Source of the DNA: Dictyobacter kobayashii
GTDB taxonomy: Bacteria > Chloroflexota > Ktedonobacteria > Ktedonobacterales > Ktedonobacteraceae
Reading direction: 5' to 3'
Assembly: GCF_003967555.1 (NCBI RefSeq)
Contig: NZ_BIFS01000002.1
Span: forward strand, 496,001-560,000
Length of the DNA: 64,000 nucleotides
In this document: positions 17,678 through 26,658 of the stretch, one piece after another
Layout: every line of letters starts with the position of its first letter
How positions within the stretch are numbered: the stretch's first letter is position 1
The notes under the pieces: model-generated
The model's input: only the letters and a program-made list of their open reading frames with translations
Databases searched by the model: none
Told to the model about the DNA's origin: nothing
Program-made: the position numbers and the translations under genes

Positions 17678-19464
17678 TTATTTGACCTGGCTTGAGGTTG
17701 AGACCTGCTCCAGGTTGATATCTTCGCTCTCGCTTTCCACTGGAACGGTCTTCTGCTGGCCATTGCCGCGCAGTAACGAAGCGATGGCTGCAACCAGACA
17801 CATGGCGGCTGAGAGATAGAAGACGTTATGGATTCCTAACATGAAGGGAGATGAAATCAGGTTAGGAAAGAAGCTATGACCTAACAGATTGCTCTGGTTG
17901 GCTGCCGGTAAAGATGTCAACACAGGATGGGGAATCAAGGTCTGCATCGGGTTGTAGCCGAGGAAGGCTGCAAACAATGCCGATGTGGGGGGAAGATGGG
18001 CGATCTTATCGGAAATCGCGGCGGGCACACCAGCTGTGGTTAAGCCATTGGCAAGCGTGCTCGGTAAGGCGGCGGCCAGGCCGGCTGTAATGATGCTGAA
18101 GAAGACACCAATACTCACAATTGAACCTGAGTTTTGGAAGGTGGCACGCATGCCAGAGGCGACACCTCGCTGTTCGGCTGGCACACTTCCCATTACCGAT
18201 GAGGTATTAGGAGATGAGAACATGCCTTGTCCCAGTCCCAGGAAGAAGATCAGGACCGCAAACCAGGTGTAATCGAAGTTCGCGGGCAAAAATGTGAGCA
18301 GTAAGAAACTGACCGCTTGAATGAGCATGCCAGTGGTCGAGAAGATGCGCGCGCCAAAGCGATCCGAGAGATAGCCACTCAATGGACCCATTAGCAAGAA
18401 GCCAACCATGAGCGGGATCATATAGATACCAGCCCAGAGGGGAGTGACATCATAGTTATAGCCATGCAGAGGCAGCCAGATACCCTGTAGCCAGATGACA
18501 AGCATAAATTGCAGGCCACCACGGGCGATACTGGCCAGAAAACTGCTGGCGTTTCCAGCGGCGAACATGCGAATTTTAAACAGGTCGAGCCGGAACATCG
18601 GATCTTCTGTATGTAGTTCGATCCAGATGAAGGCGATCAGGAGCAGGACACCAACGATCAATGCGCCGATCACCAGCGGATTGCCCCAGCCGGTCGGTGA
18701 GCCACCATATGGCTCGATACCATAGGTGATGCCCAGCAATAGCACTGTTGCGCCTACGGCAAAGGTGACATTGCCAGCCCAGTCGATTTTCTGTCTGCCA
18801 CGAATGGTAGCCACTTCACGCAACATGGTATACGCCCAGATGGTGCCGACAATACCTACCGGGACACTCACCAGGAAGACGAGTCGCCAGCTGAAGTAAG
18901 AGAGGATACCACCCAGGATCAGACCGATTACCGATCCTAGAATGGCCGCGATCTGGTTAATGCCTAGGGCAAATCCTCGTTGATGAGCCGGAAAGGCGTC
19001 CGTCAGGATAGCAGCGCTATTGGAGAATAGGAAACCAGCTCCGATACCCTGTACAAAACGGAAGATGATGAGTTCTAATGCCCGGTATTACCTGTACCAG
19101 GCGTGAGCCATAACAAAATACTACCAACGGTAAAAATGGCAAAACCTAGATTATATAAACGTACACGACCAAACATATCGGAGATGCGGCCAAATGTTAC
19201 CAATAAGGTCGCCGTCACCACCATATAGCCTAATAACATCCAGAGGAAGTAATTGGTTTCTCCGGGAGCCAATGGATTGATGTTAATACCTTTAAAAATT
19301 GCGGGTAGCGAAATCAAGACAATACTGGCATCAATACTTGCCATGAGTACGCCGAGCGTTGTGTTTGTGAGCGCAACCCATTTATAGTGAGGACCAACTG
19401 GTCTCTGTGATCGCGAAACACGCCGTGCTTTTTGCGAGTCCACATTGGAGGTCGCAGTATCCAT
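17678..19464 (-). pseudogene. MFS drug efflux transporter (DHA2, 14-helix), frameshifted
   Basis: Two pieces of one protein. The N-terminal piece (19464 down to 19075) has MASIDASIVLISLPAIF, the helix-1 motif of DHA2 pumps, and the GRISDMFGR loop; it runs into a stop after GNTGH. The other frame then continues directly with ALELIIFRFVQGIGAGF, SAAILTDAFP, and on to the end at 17678. Adding one G:C pair to the CCC at 19081-19083 restores a single chain of about 595 aa. The start is ATG 19464 with GGAAGGAG; an earlier ATG (19515) lacks one. Diverges from a TetR gene, the usual arrangement for a repressed drug pump. Either a real inactivation or a homopolymer error. Confidence 0.85.
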
Positions 19465-19520
19465 GGATTCTCCTTCCTGAAAATTGCAGTGCTTGCGGAC
19501 AATAGAGAGGTACATATCAA

Positions 19521-19548
19521 TAGAATAATATTCTAGAATAGCATTCTA
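19521..19548. promoter_or_regulatory. Double overlapping TetR-type operator
   Basis: Two perfect palindromes TAGAAT-N3-ATTCTA (19521-19535 and 19534-19548) share two bases. They sit 57 bp upstream of the efflux-pump start and in front of the divergent TetR gene, as expected for binding of two repressor dimers. Binding is inferred. Confidence 0.7.
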
Positions 19549-19607
19549 GTCAAGGTTATGTTACAATGTTGTGCGAACAAAATCCTGGCATATTTTTCAC
19601 AGACAAT

Positions 19608-19640
19608 TGGAAACGCCGCTCAAGTGCGGCTAGCCGCGAC
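19608..19640 (+). repeat. Short dispersed repeat (TTGGAAACGCCGCT element, copy 1)
   Basis: ATTGGAAACGCCGCT, five bases, then GCGGCTAG, so it contains a small GCCGC/GCGGC hairpin. The same arrangement recurs at 26245-26272 between the two azole-peptide precursors. Confidence 0.5.
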
Positions 19641-19738
19641 ATCCATCGTCCCCGCTGGTATTCCTATCGATTGCACCGCCTGGATGATGCGGTATCTACA
19701 CGGAAGAAGATGCTGCAAAAATAGAAGGAGCGATTAAT

Positions 19739-20353
19739 ATGGTTGAAAGTGCTTCCTACCGAAGCGAAACGACCGCTTTACGCAGGCAAGCGATCTTAAT
19801 GGCGGCTCTCAAATTATTTGCGACCAGAGGCTACACCGAAACTACAATGGAGGATATTCGGCAGTTGTCTGGCGCCAGCACAGGGAGTATCTATCACCAC
19901 TTCGAAAACAAGGAGAAGCTGGCGCTAGCATTATACCTGGAAGGCCGCAAAGGCCTGAATTCTCATCTACAGGCTATCATGGATACGCCAGGATTGTCTC
20001 TGGAAGAGGTTATCAAGACACTGGTCTCTACCTATCTTGGCTGGTTCGCAGCTAATCCAGACCTGGGCCAATATATTATTCAAGCTGATAGCACCGAATA
20101 TTTGAGCGCGCAGGTACAATCCCTTCAACAATCATCCGATGCTGTCTCCCAACATATTATGGCCTGGTTACGCCCTTTTATCGATGATGGGAGCATTGCC
20201 CTTTACCCGGATCAACTCTATGTTCCCCTGCTGCTTGGACCCAGCCGCGAATTTGTACGCCGCTGGCTTAAGACACGCCAGAACAGCGATTTCCACACAG
20301 CCCAACAAGAACTGGCCCGGGCCGCCTGGCATACCCTGCGTCCGAGCCATTAA
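19739..20353 (+). CDS. TetR/AcrR family repressor
   Basis: 204 aa. N-terminal helix-turn-helix (about 10-60) with the family signature ATRGYTETTMEDI, then GASTGSIYHHF and KEKL; the C-terminal ligand domain is of the type found in many efflux-pump repressors. GAAGGAG precedes the ATG. It diverges from the MFS efflux pump, with the double palindromic operator between them, so it most likely represses that pump and perhaps itself. Confidence 0.92.
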   Translation: MVESASYRSETTALRRQAILMAALKLFATRGYTETTMEDIRQLSGASTGSIYHHFENKEKLALALYLEGRKGLNSHLQAIMDTPGLSLEEVIKTLVSTYLGWFAANPDLGQYIIQADSTEYLSAQVQSLQQSSDAVSQHIMAWLRPFIDDGSIALYPDQLYVPLLLGPSREFVRRWLKTRQNSDFHTAQQELARAAWHTLRPSH

Positions 20354-20561
20354 AAGTTATAAAAATTTAATTGGTACGCTCCAATAACCGTCGTGCAATT
20401 ATTATTTGCACGATAAGACATATCATCAGCACCGAGTTAAGCCCGTATGATTTTGGCGCCTACGCCAACGCCATTTAAGGTCTTGATACACCACCGAATA
20501 GCTGCTGCCAGCTTGATTAATGAACTATAGCAATATTTTTTAAGTGGGAGGTATACTGTTC

Positions 20562-20915
20562 ATGACTGATACATCCAGGACGCCCGAAGAGCGTTTTGCG
20601 GGCGTCGTTGGTGAGCTCCTTGGCTATCCAGGTGTACAACCGCCCGAGGACGGCCCTAAGGCCAGAAAAAGTTTCGGATCTTCTGGACTAAAATTTCAGA
20701 ATAAGATCTTCGCGATGCTCGTCAGAGGAAGGTTGGTAGTTAAAATACCAAAATCCAGGGTGGATGCCCTTGTCGCTTTCGGCGCCGGGGAGCGCTTCGA
20801 TCCTCGCCGCGATGGCCGTTTAATGAAAGAGTGGTTTGTACTGGCCCCATCCTCTGAATTATCATGGCTGGCACTGGCACAAGAAGCCCTGGCGTTTGCC
20901 AGCTCAAAGAACTAA
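20562..20915 (+). CDS. TfoX N-terminal domain-like protein
   Basis: 117 aa from the ATG at 20562, which follows GGGAGG by about 10 nt; a GTG at 20544 sits inside that site. The segment KIFAMLVRGRLVVKIP, then RVDALVAFGAGERFDP and RLMKEW, matches the small stand-alone TfoX/Sxy N-terminal domain proteins. TfoX controls competence in gammaproteobacteria, but such stand-alone proteins have no known function. Monocistronic with its own terminator. Confidence 0.8.
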   Translation: MTDTSRTPEERFAGVVGELLGYPGVQPPEDGPKARKSFGSSGLKFQNKIFAMLVRGRLVVKIPKSRVDALVAFGAGERFDPRRDGRLMKEWFVLAPSSELSWLALAQEALAFASSKN

Positions 20916-20931
20916 AGCCTCATTGCTATAG

Positions 20932-20974
20932 AGATAGCCGCCTTGCGAGTGACTCATACGCAGGGCGGCTATCT
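20932..20974 (+). terminator. Terminator of the TfoX-like gene
   Basis: AGATAGCCGCC-TTGCG pairs with CGCAG-GGCGGCTATCT around a 10-nt loop, 17 bp past the stop. The T-tract is weak. Confidence 0.65.
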
Positions 20975-21013
20975 TCTATCAGGGCTATTTCATGTTCGTC
21001 CAGAGAATGTACA

Positions 21014-21112
21014 TCTTTCAGGTGTGGAGTGTGAGGAGTGGGCGGCTGCGGCCGCCCACTCCTCACACTCCACACCCCCAACCCGGCGCCGCAGGCGCCA
21101 AAGAGAAATATT
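21014..21112. repeat. GC-centred hairpin with conserved flank (family B, copy 1)
   Basis: 25-bp perfect stem (21022-21046 with 21051-21075), loop TGCG, then CCCAACCCGGCGCCGCAGGC and GCCAAAGAG. The left edge TTTCAGGTGTGGAGTGTG and this right flank recur at 40143-40240, while the inner stem differs. The rest of 20975-21265 shows no gene. Confidence 0.7.
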
Positions 21113-21265
21113 AAATAGCGCTGATCTTCTATATATCGCCATTGACAGATATCAGCTTAAAAAGCCATACTAGCGAAAGGACGAGGTAGTCATTTACTCT
21201 ATATATGCCAGATACTTCTCCATAAATGTTAGTAGTGGTAGGCCCAACTAGCCTATTTCAATAAT

Positions 21266-21730
21266 TTGCAGCCTTCTCGACAGGTGATTGCCTCACTTAA
21301 TTTTGGTGAGCAGCTCGGCATCTATGATTTCTGCGATGAGCAGTATTTCTCCTGGATACGCTCGCCACGCCTGTTAATACGCGGCGAGCGCGGCGAGATC
21401 AATAATAATGAAGTACGCTACCTGCAAGACGTACAGACACCAATCTCGTTCACGTTACAGCGCCAAAATGCGGGCGAGAATGGCAACCTTGAGGGCTATT
21501 ATCTGAAAGGCATCCTGGCAGGCTCTGAATGGATCTACCAGAATCCCTTTAAGCCTGCACGCTTGACCGATGATGAGATTGCCATCGCGACCTGCCTTGA
21601 AAAGATGGCCGTGTACATCGATGAAGGGGTAGAGTTTTATGGCCTGGCCGAGGCCTCCCAGGACCACTATCTCAGTTTAATCATCCAGGAAGCGCTTTCC
21701 GCTGGTCCACAGACTCCAATGGGTTTGTAA
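21266..21730 (+). pseudogene. C-terminal remnant of a Gfo/Idh/MocA-type oxidoreductase
   Basis: 154 codons open from a TTG without ribosome site. The content (EQYFSWIRSPRLLIRGERGE, then LEGYYLKGILAG and DDEIAIATCLEKM) looks like the C-terminal half of a sugar-type NAD(P) oxidoreductase. No N-terminal Rossmann domain (GxGxxG) exists upstream, which is instead filled by the family B hairpin. I read it as a decayed gene that lost its 5' half. The family call rests on the overall pattern only. Confidence 0.5.
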
Positions 21731-21861
21731 AATGCGCCAGGCTCTCATCAGCTCCGCAATCTTCACGACTGAGTTTGCGCGCCTTGGGCGCTCAAGAAGT
21801 CATCTTATGTGGTGCGGGCGGGCGTAAAGGAGTGACACGCTTCACATTAGCAATTCTAAAG

Positions 21862-23721
21862 TTATTGCTCTATGGGTTTGATCAGCGGCAAACAAAACCA
21901 GAAAGTCGTCCCCCGTACGGCATCACTGATCACACCTACATCTCCATTATGGCATTTCATAAATTCGCGGCACAGATAGAAACCCAGGCCCAAACTTAAA
22001 TCTAGCTCGTGTTGTATCGCATTGTTCTTAGAGCGGTAGAAACGATCCCAAAGATGGGCTTGCTCTTCAGTTGAGAGACTTTGCCCTTGCTCATTAACCA
22101 GAACATGGGCCGCATTATGTTCAACCCTGAGCTGTACCGTAACAGGTTGTTCCATAGATGTCGCGCGCAGGGAATTCTCTATGTAGATGGTGAGCACCTG
22201 TATGATACGTTCACTATCAGCACGCACAATCAGCTCTGGCCTTATTGCGTCGTCCATCTTGAGAAAGATGGTACGCCCAGGAGCATCATGGCGTAGCTGG
22301 TCCACTGTATTTAAAACGATCTTTTTCAGGTCACAGGGCTTTAGATTCAATGTAAGCTGATTGCTCTGGATACGTGCATCGTCAACCAGGTCGTTGATCA
22401 TGCGTTGCTGCAATTTGGCGCTTTGAGCGGCCGATTCCAGCGGCTGTTGCAAGCGCTCGAACTGCTCTGCTGAGGGAACGGACTGAGACACACACTGGCG
22501 CATCAAGGTCTCTATGCGGCGCTGGGCTAATTGAACGTTGCCCAGCATGCCTGTCAGCGGTGTGCGCAATTCATGAGCCGCCAGGGTCAGGAAATCAGTG
22601 GTGAGTTGCTTGACTTCATTCAGCACAAGTTCTCTCGTCTGCATTTCAGCCCTTTGCAAGCAGCAGATACATTCAATAATCAGAATAGTGTGCCTGGCAA
22701 CTATTTTTACCAGTGCGATCTCCTCCGCTGTGTATTCGTTGTTTAAACGCGCCTTGACGATCTGGATCATTCCAACCATCCTCTGCTCCACAAATAGTGG
22801 GACTAATAAGAGGCTTTCGATAGGAGTATCAGATGGAAAGATCAGCGATCTGCGCAAGCGATCACTGGTGATTAATACTTCCTGATTAGCACATAGGTGT
22901 ATGATCATAGTTTCATCCAGGAACTCTGAAAGCTGTAAGCGCCCACCCCGTTCTCGCAGATACTGTTCTTGCTCAGCAGTTAAGCCGCTGCCTCCTACAT
23001 AGTAGATATAGTCCGTTGGAAGCTTGAATGCCAGCAAAGCTACGCGTTGACAATCCAGAATATTATGAATCACCACAGCTAACTGCTGCGCGACAAATAG
23101 TACAGGTGGCGATAACAGAATAGATGCGTCAGAAAATGCATGATCTATAGCCTCGGGCATGTGCTCAAGGGAAGAGGTGATCTTCATGATCGCTTCATAC
23201 ACACATTGTAGGTGCAGGGCCTTTTGATAGCGATCCAGAATACGGTGAAAAACAAAAATAACGCCGATAACCGCTTGTTGGTGATTGAGCAGTGGCGAGC
23301 AATAGAGAATACTTGCACGTTTCTTGCCAGAGGGGACCCGAAAAAAGATAGGTTGTTCGTGTGCATCCACACAAACCTGATTATCAATCAGCAAGCGCAA
23401 CCATGGCTGTGCGAATAGAGGCTGCTGCCGCTCATCATACATCGTGTAAAATTGAAAGAATTGCTCACAATAAGCATGCATCCAATGCTCTGACGAGGTT
23501 ATTTCAAAGAGCATGCGAGCCTCGGCATTAATATGTATAATCCTGGTTTCTCGATCACATGCAATCACGCCCTCGGGAAAATACTCCATCAGCGCCTCGC
23601 ACTGCTCCCACCATGCATTCTCATTCGGCACTGACCAGGCGGAGTGAGATTTGTAAACGTGTTTGCTGGCAAAGGTTAGCTTCTGCCGCTGCTGCCGCGA
23701 ACGTTGTTGACGTTTGCCCAT
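21862..23721 (-). CDS. Cytoplasmic PAS/GAF sensor histidine kinase
   Basis: 619 aa, no membrane helix. Order: basic N-terminus, PAS domain (about 40-160, EALMEYFPEGVIACD), GAF domain (about 190-350), HisKA with LAAHELRTPLTG (phospho-acceptor His about residue 381), and HATPase (about 450-610) with N-box ENSLRA and G2 GLGFYL. The G1 box reads VLVNEQGQSL, where DxGxG is usual, so the Asp that contacts adenine is Glu and one Gly is Ser; activity may be weak. No response regulator is adjacent (an orphan kinase). ATG 23721 follows AAAGGAGG; an ATG 21 nt earlier overlaps that site. Confidence 0.9.
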   Translation of the reverse strand: MGKRQQRSRQQRQKLTFASKHVYKSHSAWSVPNENAWWEQCEALMEYFPEGVIACDRETRIIHINAEARMLFEITSSEHWMHAYCEQFFQFYTMYDERQQPLFAQPWLRLLIDNQVCVDAHEQPIFFRVPSGKKRASILYCSPLLNHQQAVIGVIFVFHRILDRYQKALHLQCVYEAIMKITSSLEHMPEAIDHAFSDASILLSPPVLFVAQQLAVVIHNILDCQRVALLAFKLPTDYIYYVGGSGLTAEQEQYLRERGGRLQLSEFLDETMIIHLCANQEVLITSDRLRRSLIFPSDTPIESLLLVPLFVEQRMVGMIQIVKARLNNEYTAEEIALVKIVARHTILIIECICCLQRAEMQTRELVLNEVKQLTTDFLTLAAHELRTPLTGMLGNVQLAQRRIETLMRQCVSQSVPSAEQFERLQQPLESAAQSAKLQQRMINDLVDDARIQSNQLTLNLKPCDLKKIVLNTVDQLRHDAPGRTIFLKMDDAIRPELIVRADSERIIQVLTIYIENSLRATSMEQPVTVQLRVEHNAAHVLVNEQGQSLSTEEQAHLWDRFYRSKNNAIQHELDLSLGLGFYLCREFMKCHNGDVGVISDAVRGTTFWFCLPLIKPIEQ

Positions 23722-24103
23722 CTCATCCCTCCTTTCAAGCATACTTACACATTGTATAAGAGAAATGGATCTCTATCAAACAGGACGATTGTATTACCTG
23801 GACAGGGCAGATAACAATCTCATCTCACTTTGCAATCAACATCTTCTATCAGAGATAAATAGATACGCATCATCCACACGGATTTACAAGCCCCATATTT
23901 TACTCCAACAGATATTTTATCAACCAGGCAGGCTAGTGCTATAACACACCATAAATACAGCAATATCAGAGGAAGAGCCACAATCATCTTGTATCTGATA
24001 GATGAATTCGCGCGTATTCTTACATGAATATACACAATATTCAGCTTACATTAACGCAAGCAACCTGCTATTTTTAATGGCATTCAACAGAAGGAATACG
24101 ATA

Positions 24104-24996
24104 ATGATGAGATTTTTTCGGCGTGAGCAAACAGGTGACCCTTCTGTAAACGATCAAATGTCACCCAGTGGCATATTTGCGATCAATCAACTTGAAGGGG
24201 ATATGTATTTACTTCCGCGCAATCTACAGGAGACACACAGGCTGGATTTCCAACATTATTTATTGCGTCAGGTGCTTAAAGGCAATACGCTGGCTCCGAT
24301 GAGTGAATCTCCTGCATCTATCCTGGATGTAGGCTGTGGAACCGGTCGTTGGCCACAAGAAATGGCAATGCTATATCCTAAGACACAGGTGATCGGCCTG
24401 GACCTGGATCATTCGTTACAACAGCTACTTCCAGCTATCGGCCCCAATTATCGTTTTATTGCCAGCAATATTTTGAGCGGCCTCCCATTTCCCGACCAAT
24501 CCTTTGATTTTGTCCATCAACGTTTACTGGTAGCAGGCATCCCAGCCAAACAATGGCCTTTTGTCATCAGTGAGATTACTCGTGTCACACGTGTTGGGGC
24601 TGGGTAGAATTAGTAGAGGCTGGCAATGCCTTCTTACGGACGGGCCCGCTAACCCAACAATTCCTGTCATGGTGGATAGCACTAAGCCAGTCACGAGGCA
24701 TTGATGCAACAATTATTGAACAGCTAGGACCCCTGTTGCAGCGCGCAGGCCTGACCAAAGTGAAAGTCCAAACCTTCGATCTCCCAGTTGGTGCCTGGGG
24801 ACAGGGCGAACAGCGCCGTATCGGAGATCTGCTAGCACGTGATATGCTTGCCGGCTTCCCCAGCTTAAAAGCCCCCTGCTGTCAGGCGCTCAACGTCTCC
24901 GAACGCGACTTTGATCGCGTCTTACAAGGTCTCGCCAAAGAATGGGAACAGTTCCATACCCAATATAGATTCTACGTCACCTACGGACAAAAATAA
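24104..24996 (+). pseudogene. SAM-dependent methyltransferase, frameshifted
   Basis: N-terminal piece (24104-24607) starts after AAGGAATACGATA and holds motif I ILDVGCGTGRW, VIGLDLD, and LPFPDQSFDFVHQRL. It ends at a stop right after TRVGAG. In the next frame the sequence goes on as GWVELVEAGNAFLRTGPL and runs to 24996 with a typical C-terminus (about 297 aa in all). One extra G in the GGGG at 24596-24599 joins them (TRVGGWVELVE). Substrate unknown. Shares general organisation with the methyltransferase at 14085 but is not a close copy. Confidence 0.82.
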
Positions 24997-25001
24997 AAAA
25001 G

Positions 25002-25032
25002 CTCTCCGTCCTTCCGAGGGAAGGACGGAGAG
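25002..25032 (+). terminator. Terminator after the methyltransferase
   Basis: 14-bp perfect stem CTCTCCGTCCTTCC with a 3-nt loop, 6 bp past the stop. It abuts a second hairpin without a gap. Confidence 0.7.
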
Positions 25033-25080
25033 AGGGAAAGCGGGGTACAGGGGCGGCCGCCCCTGTACCCCGCTTTCCCT
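25033..25080. repeat. 48-bp loopless GC-rich palindrome
   Basis: AGGGAAAGCGGGGTACAGGG followed by GCGG, mirrored exactly with centre at 25056/25057 (GCGGCCGC). It resembles the family B hairpins in having a GGCGGCCGCC centre, but lacks the conserved right flank. Confidence 0.75.
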
Positions 25081-25145
25081 CCAAAGGACACAGATTCAAT
25101 AAAAAATCAAATTACGCGTCTTTTATATTAAAATACTTATATAAT

Positions 25146-25234
25146 TATTTATTAATACGGAACAGGTGCAAAGCACCTGTTCCGTATTAATAAATAAAAG
25201 GTTCGGGCGCGTCAGCGCATGCATACAGAGAAAC
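25146..25234 (+). repeat. Hairpin plus conserved tail (family A, copy 2)
   Basis: 24-bp perfect stem (25146-25169 with 25173-25196), loop AAA, then AAAGGTTCGGGCGCGTCAGC and GCATGCATACAGAGAAAC. Tail closely matches the copy at 54013. The 24997-25342 gap otherwise contains no gene. Confidence 0.72.
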
Positions 25235-25342
25235 ATAGCGATAAGCCTATTCTCACAGATGGTATATCAAGATGGAGGGCAATGATCTACATTTAATCAC
25301 TGAATAGAGATTCCCCAAAAATTTCAGAAAAGGACAAACAAA

Positions 25343-25552
25343 ATGAGCATCTTTCACCTATTTCATAATGACAAACAACCAGCTAAAGAACATAAAACAG
25401 AACAACACCACCTTAACCTCGAAGCCGATATCAGGGAGATTCGTCGCAGCGAAGGCAATCTCGATATCCGCAAACTTCATCCTGAAATGACGGCACAAGA
25501 GGCCGCAGACTATTTGCAGAATTTAATCACCAACCATATGCGTCACTACTAA
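25343..25552 (+). CDS. Small hypothetical protein
   Basis: 69 aa, hydrophilic, with a His-rich N-terminal part (FHLFHNDK, HKTEQHHL) and a helical C-terminal half (MTAQEAADYLQNLI). AAAAGGA lies 8 nt before the ATG. No family recognised. It lies 0.4 kb upstream of the azole-peptide precursors on the same strand but with a long gap, so a link is not supported. Confidence 0.55.
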   Translation: MSIFHLFHNDKQPAKEHKTEQHHLNLEADIREIRRSEGNLDIRKLHPEMTAQEAADYLQNLITNHMRHY

Positions 25553-25958
25553 TATCTTTCAGTCTAGACACTATCTATAGCCCTATCAGCTGCAAACCCA
25601 GCCTGAAATATTAGCGCTATCTATATGTGACCATCCCCACAGTTATCGCGTATATATTCTCCATCCCCTGTATACAGAGTAATTCGCAGTTCTATTGACT
25701 TGCCCCTATTTATATGTCATTGTGTATACAGATATCTGCATTATTACTACTATATTTTTATAAATAAGTCATCCTTGATTTATCACATATCAATCCTGTT
25801 TCAATCTCCTGTGTATACGCCCCCCATTTCATTTAACCGCGTAGTTTGTTTTGTAGGGATCAGATCTGCAACAGCAGACGCTTAAAATTTGCCGAGATTG
25901 CTACAAGCCGGGAACAACCTGACCGATAAGCAACACAGCACAGAAAGGAGCATCTGCC
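25553..25958. other. Upstream region of the azole-peptide precursors
   Basis: No gene seen. AT-rich, with three copies of TGTATAC: CTGTATACAG (25668-25677, perfect palindrome), TGTATACA (25723-25730) and TGTATAC (25812-25818). They may be binding sites for an unknown regulator of the peptide cluster. A TTGACT at about 25696 could be a -35 box but its -10 partner is poor. Confidence 0.35.
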
Positions 25959-26222
25959 ATGAATTATGATGCTCATGACGAACAAGAAAAAGCTGCCAGG
26001 CTTTCTAAAGAATTTGTCGATTTCATTGATCTGACCGACGAGAACCTGGAAGAAATTGATATCCTTGATTTTTGCATTCAAGGTGGTCAGGGCAATCAGC
26101 AGTGTGGCTGTGGTTGTGGCTGTGGTTGTGGCTGCAGTTGCAACTGTGGCTGTGCCTGTGGTTGTTCCCATGCTATTGATGAACGGTCTTCGTCTCCCAG
26201 ACGGCGGCACTCATCTAAATGA
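25959..26222 (+). CDS. TOMM/LAP precursor peptide A (alternating-Cys core)
   Basis: 87 aa. Leader (1-43) ends FCIQGG and contains DFIDLTDENL, identical to that in the next precursor. The core starts GQGNQQ and has eleven Cys at every second position, separated by Gly, Ser, Asn or Ala (CGCGCGCGCGCSCNCGCACGC), then a basic Ser/Arg tail. Cyclodehydration of such Cys would give a chain of thiazol(in)es spaced by one residue. AAAGGAG precedes the ATG. The enzymes that would act on it follow directly. That it is a precursor is inferred from leader sharing, core composition and neighbours. Confidence 0.85.
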   Translation: MNYDAHDEQEKAARLSKEFVDFIDLTDENLEEIDILDFCIQGGQGNQQCGCGCGCGCGCSCNCGCACGCSHAIDERSSSPRRRHSSK

Positions 26223-26300
26223 ATGGCAGGCTGTAAAAAGCATTTGGAAACGCCGCTTGGACGCGGCTAGTTTCGCTCATCCAAATGAATGGCAGGCCAG
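26211..26300 (+). repeat. Direct repeat flanking a TTGGAAACGCCGCT element
   Basis: CTCATCTAAATGAATGGCAG at the end of precursor A recurs as CTCATCCAAATGAATGGCAG at 26277-26296 (one mismatch). Between them lies the TTGGAAACGCCGCT-N5-GCGGCTAG element also found at 19608. This looks like a small insertion flanked by a target duplication, or a short tandem duplication that captured it. Confidence 0.55.
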
Positions 26301-26343
26301 ATAATACCCGGCACCACAGGCAATACGTAAAGGAGCACCACTC

Positions 26344-26658
26344 ATGAATCGTGACGATCATGACAAGCAGGAAAAAGCTATTAAGCTTTCCGAACAATTT
26401 ATCGATTTCATTGATCTGACCGACGAGAACCTGGCAGAGGTTGAGATCCTTGAATTTGGCATCCAGGGCGGTGAGTGTGGTCATCGTGACTGTGGTCATC
26501 GTGACTGTGGTCATCGCGACTGTGGTCATCGCGACTGTGGTCATCGTGACTGTGGTCATCGCGACTGTGGTCATCGCGACTGTGGTCATCGCGACTGTGG
26601 TCATCGTGGTGAATGTGGTCATCGTGGCTGTCGTGGTGGCTGTGGTTGTGGTGGCTAA
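26344..26658 (+). CDS. TOMM/LAP precursor peptide B (CGHRD repeat core)
   Basis: 104 aa. The leader (1-43) is identical to that of precursor A at 30 of 43 positions and ends FGIQGG. After one Glu the core has eight exact CGHRD repeats, then CGHRG-E-CGHRG and a Cys/Gly-rich end (13 Cys in all). No Ser or Thr occurs in the core, so only Cys could be cyclised. The His and Arg in each repeat make it unusual; His plus thiazole could bind metal. AAAGGAG precedes the ATG. The stop is 225 bp before the F-protein gene. Confidence 0.87.
   Translation: MNRDDHDKQEKAIKLSEQFIDFIDLTDENLAEVEILEFGIQGGECGHRDCGHRDCGHRDCGHRDCGHRDCGHRDCGHRDCGHRDCGHRGECGHRGCRGGCGCGG
26476..26595 (+). repeat. 15-bp coding minisatellite, 8 copies
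   Basis: TGTGGTCATCG(C/T)GAC repeated eight times without interruption; the only variation is the third base of the Arg codon, in the order T T C C T C C C. Near-identity at the DNA level suggests recent slippage or recombination, so copy number may vary between strains. Confidence 0.92.

Noticed and set aside
26476..26595. Possible CRISPR-like array
   Set aside because: The 15-bp units are contiguous with no spacers and keep one reading frame, so it is a coding repeat.
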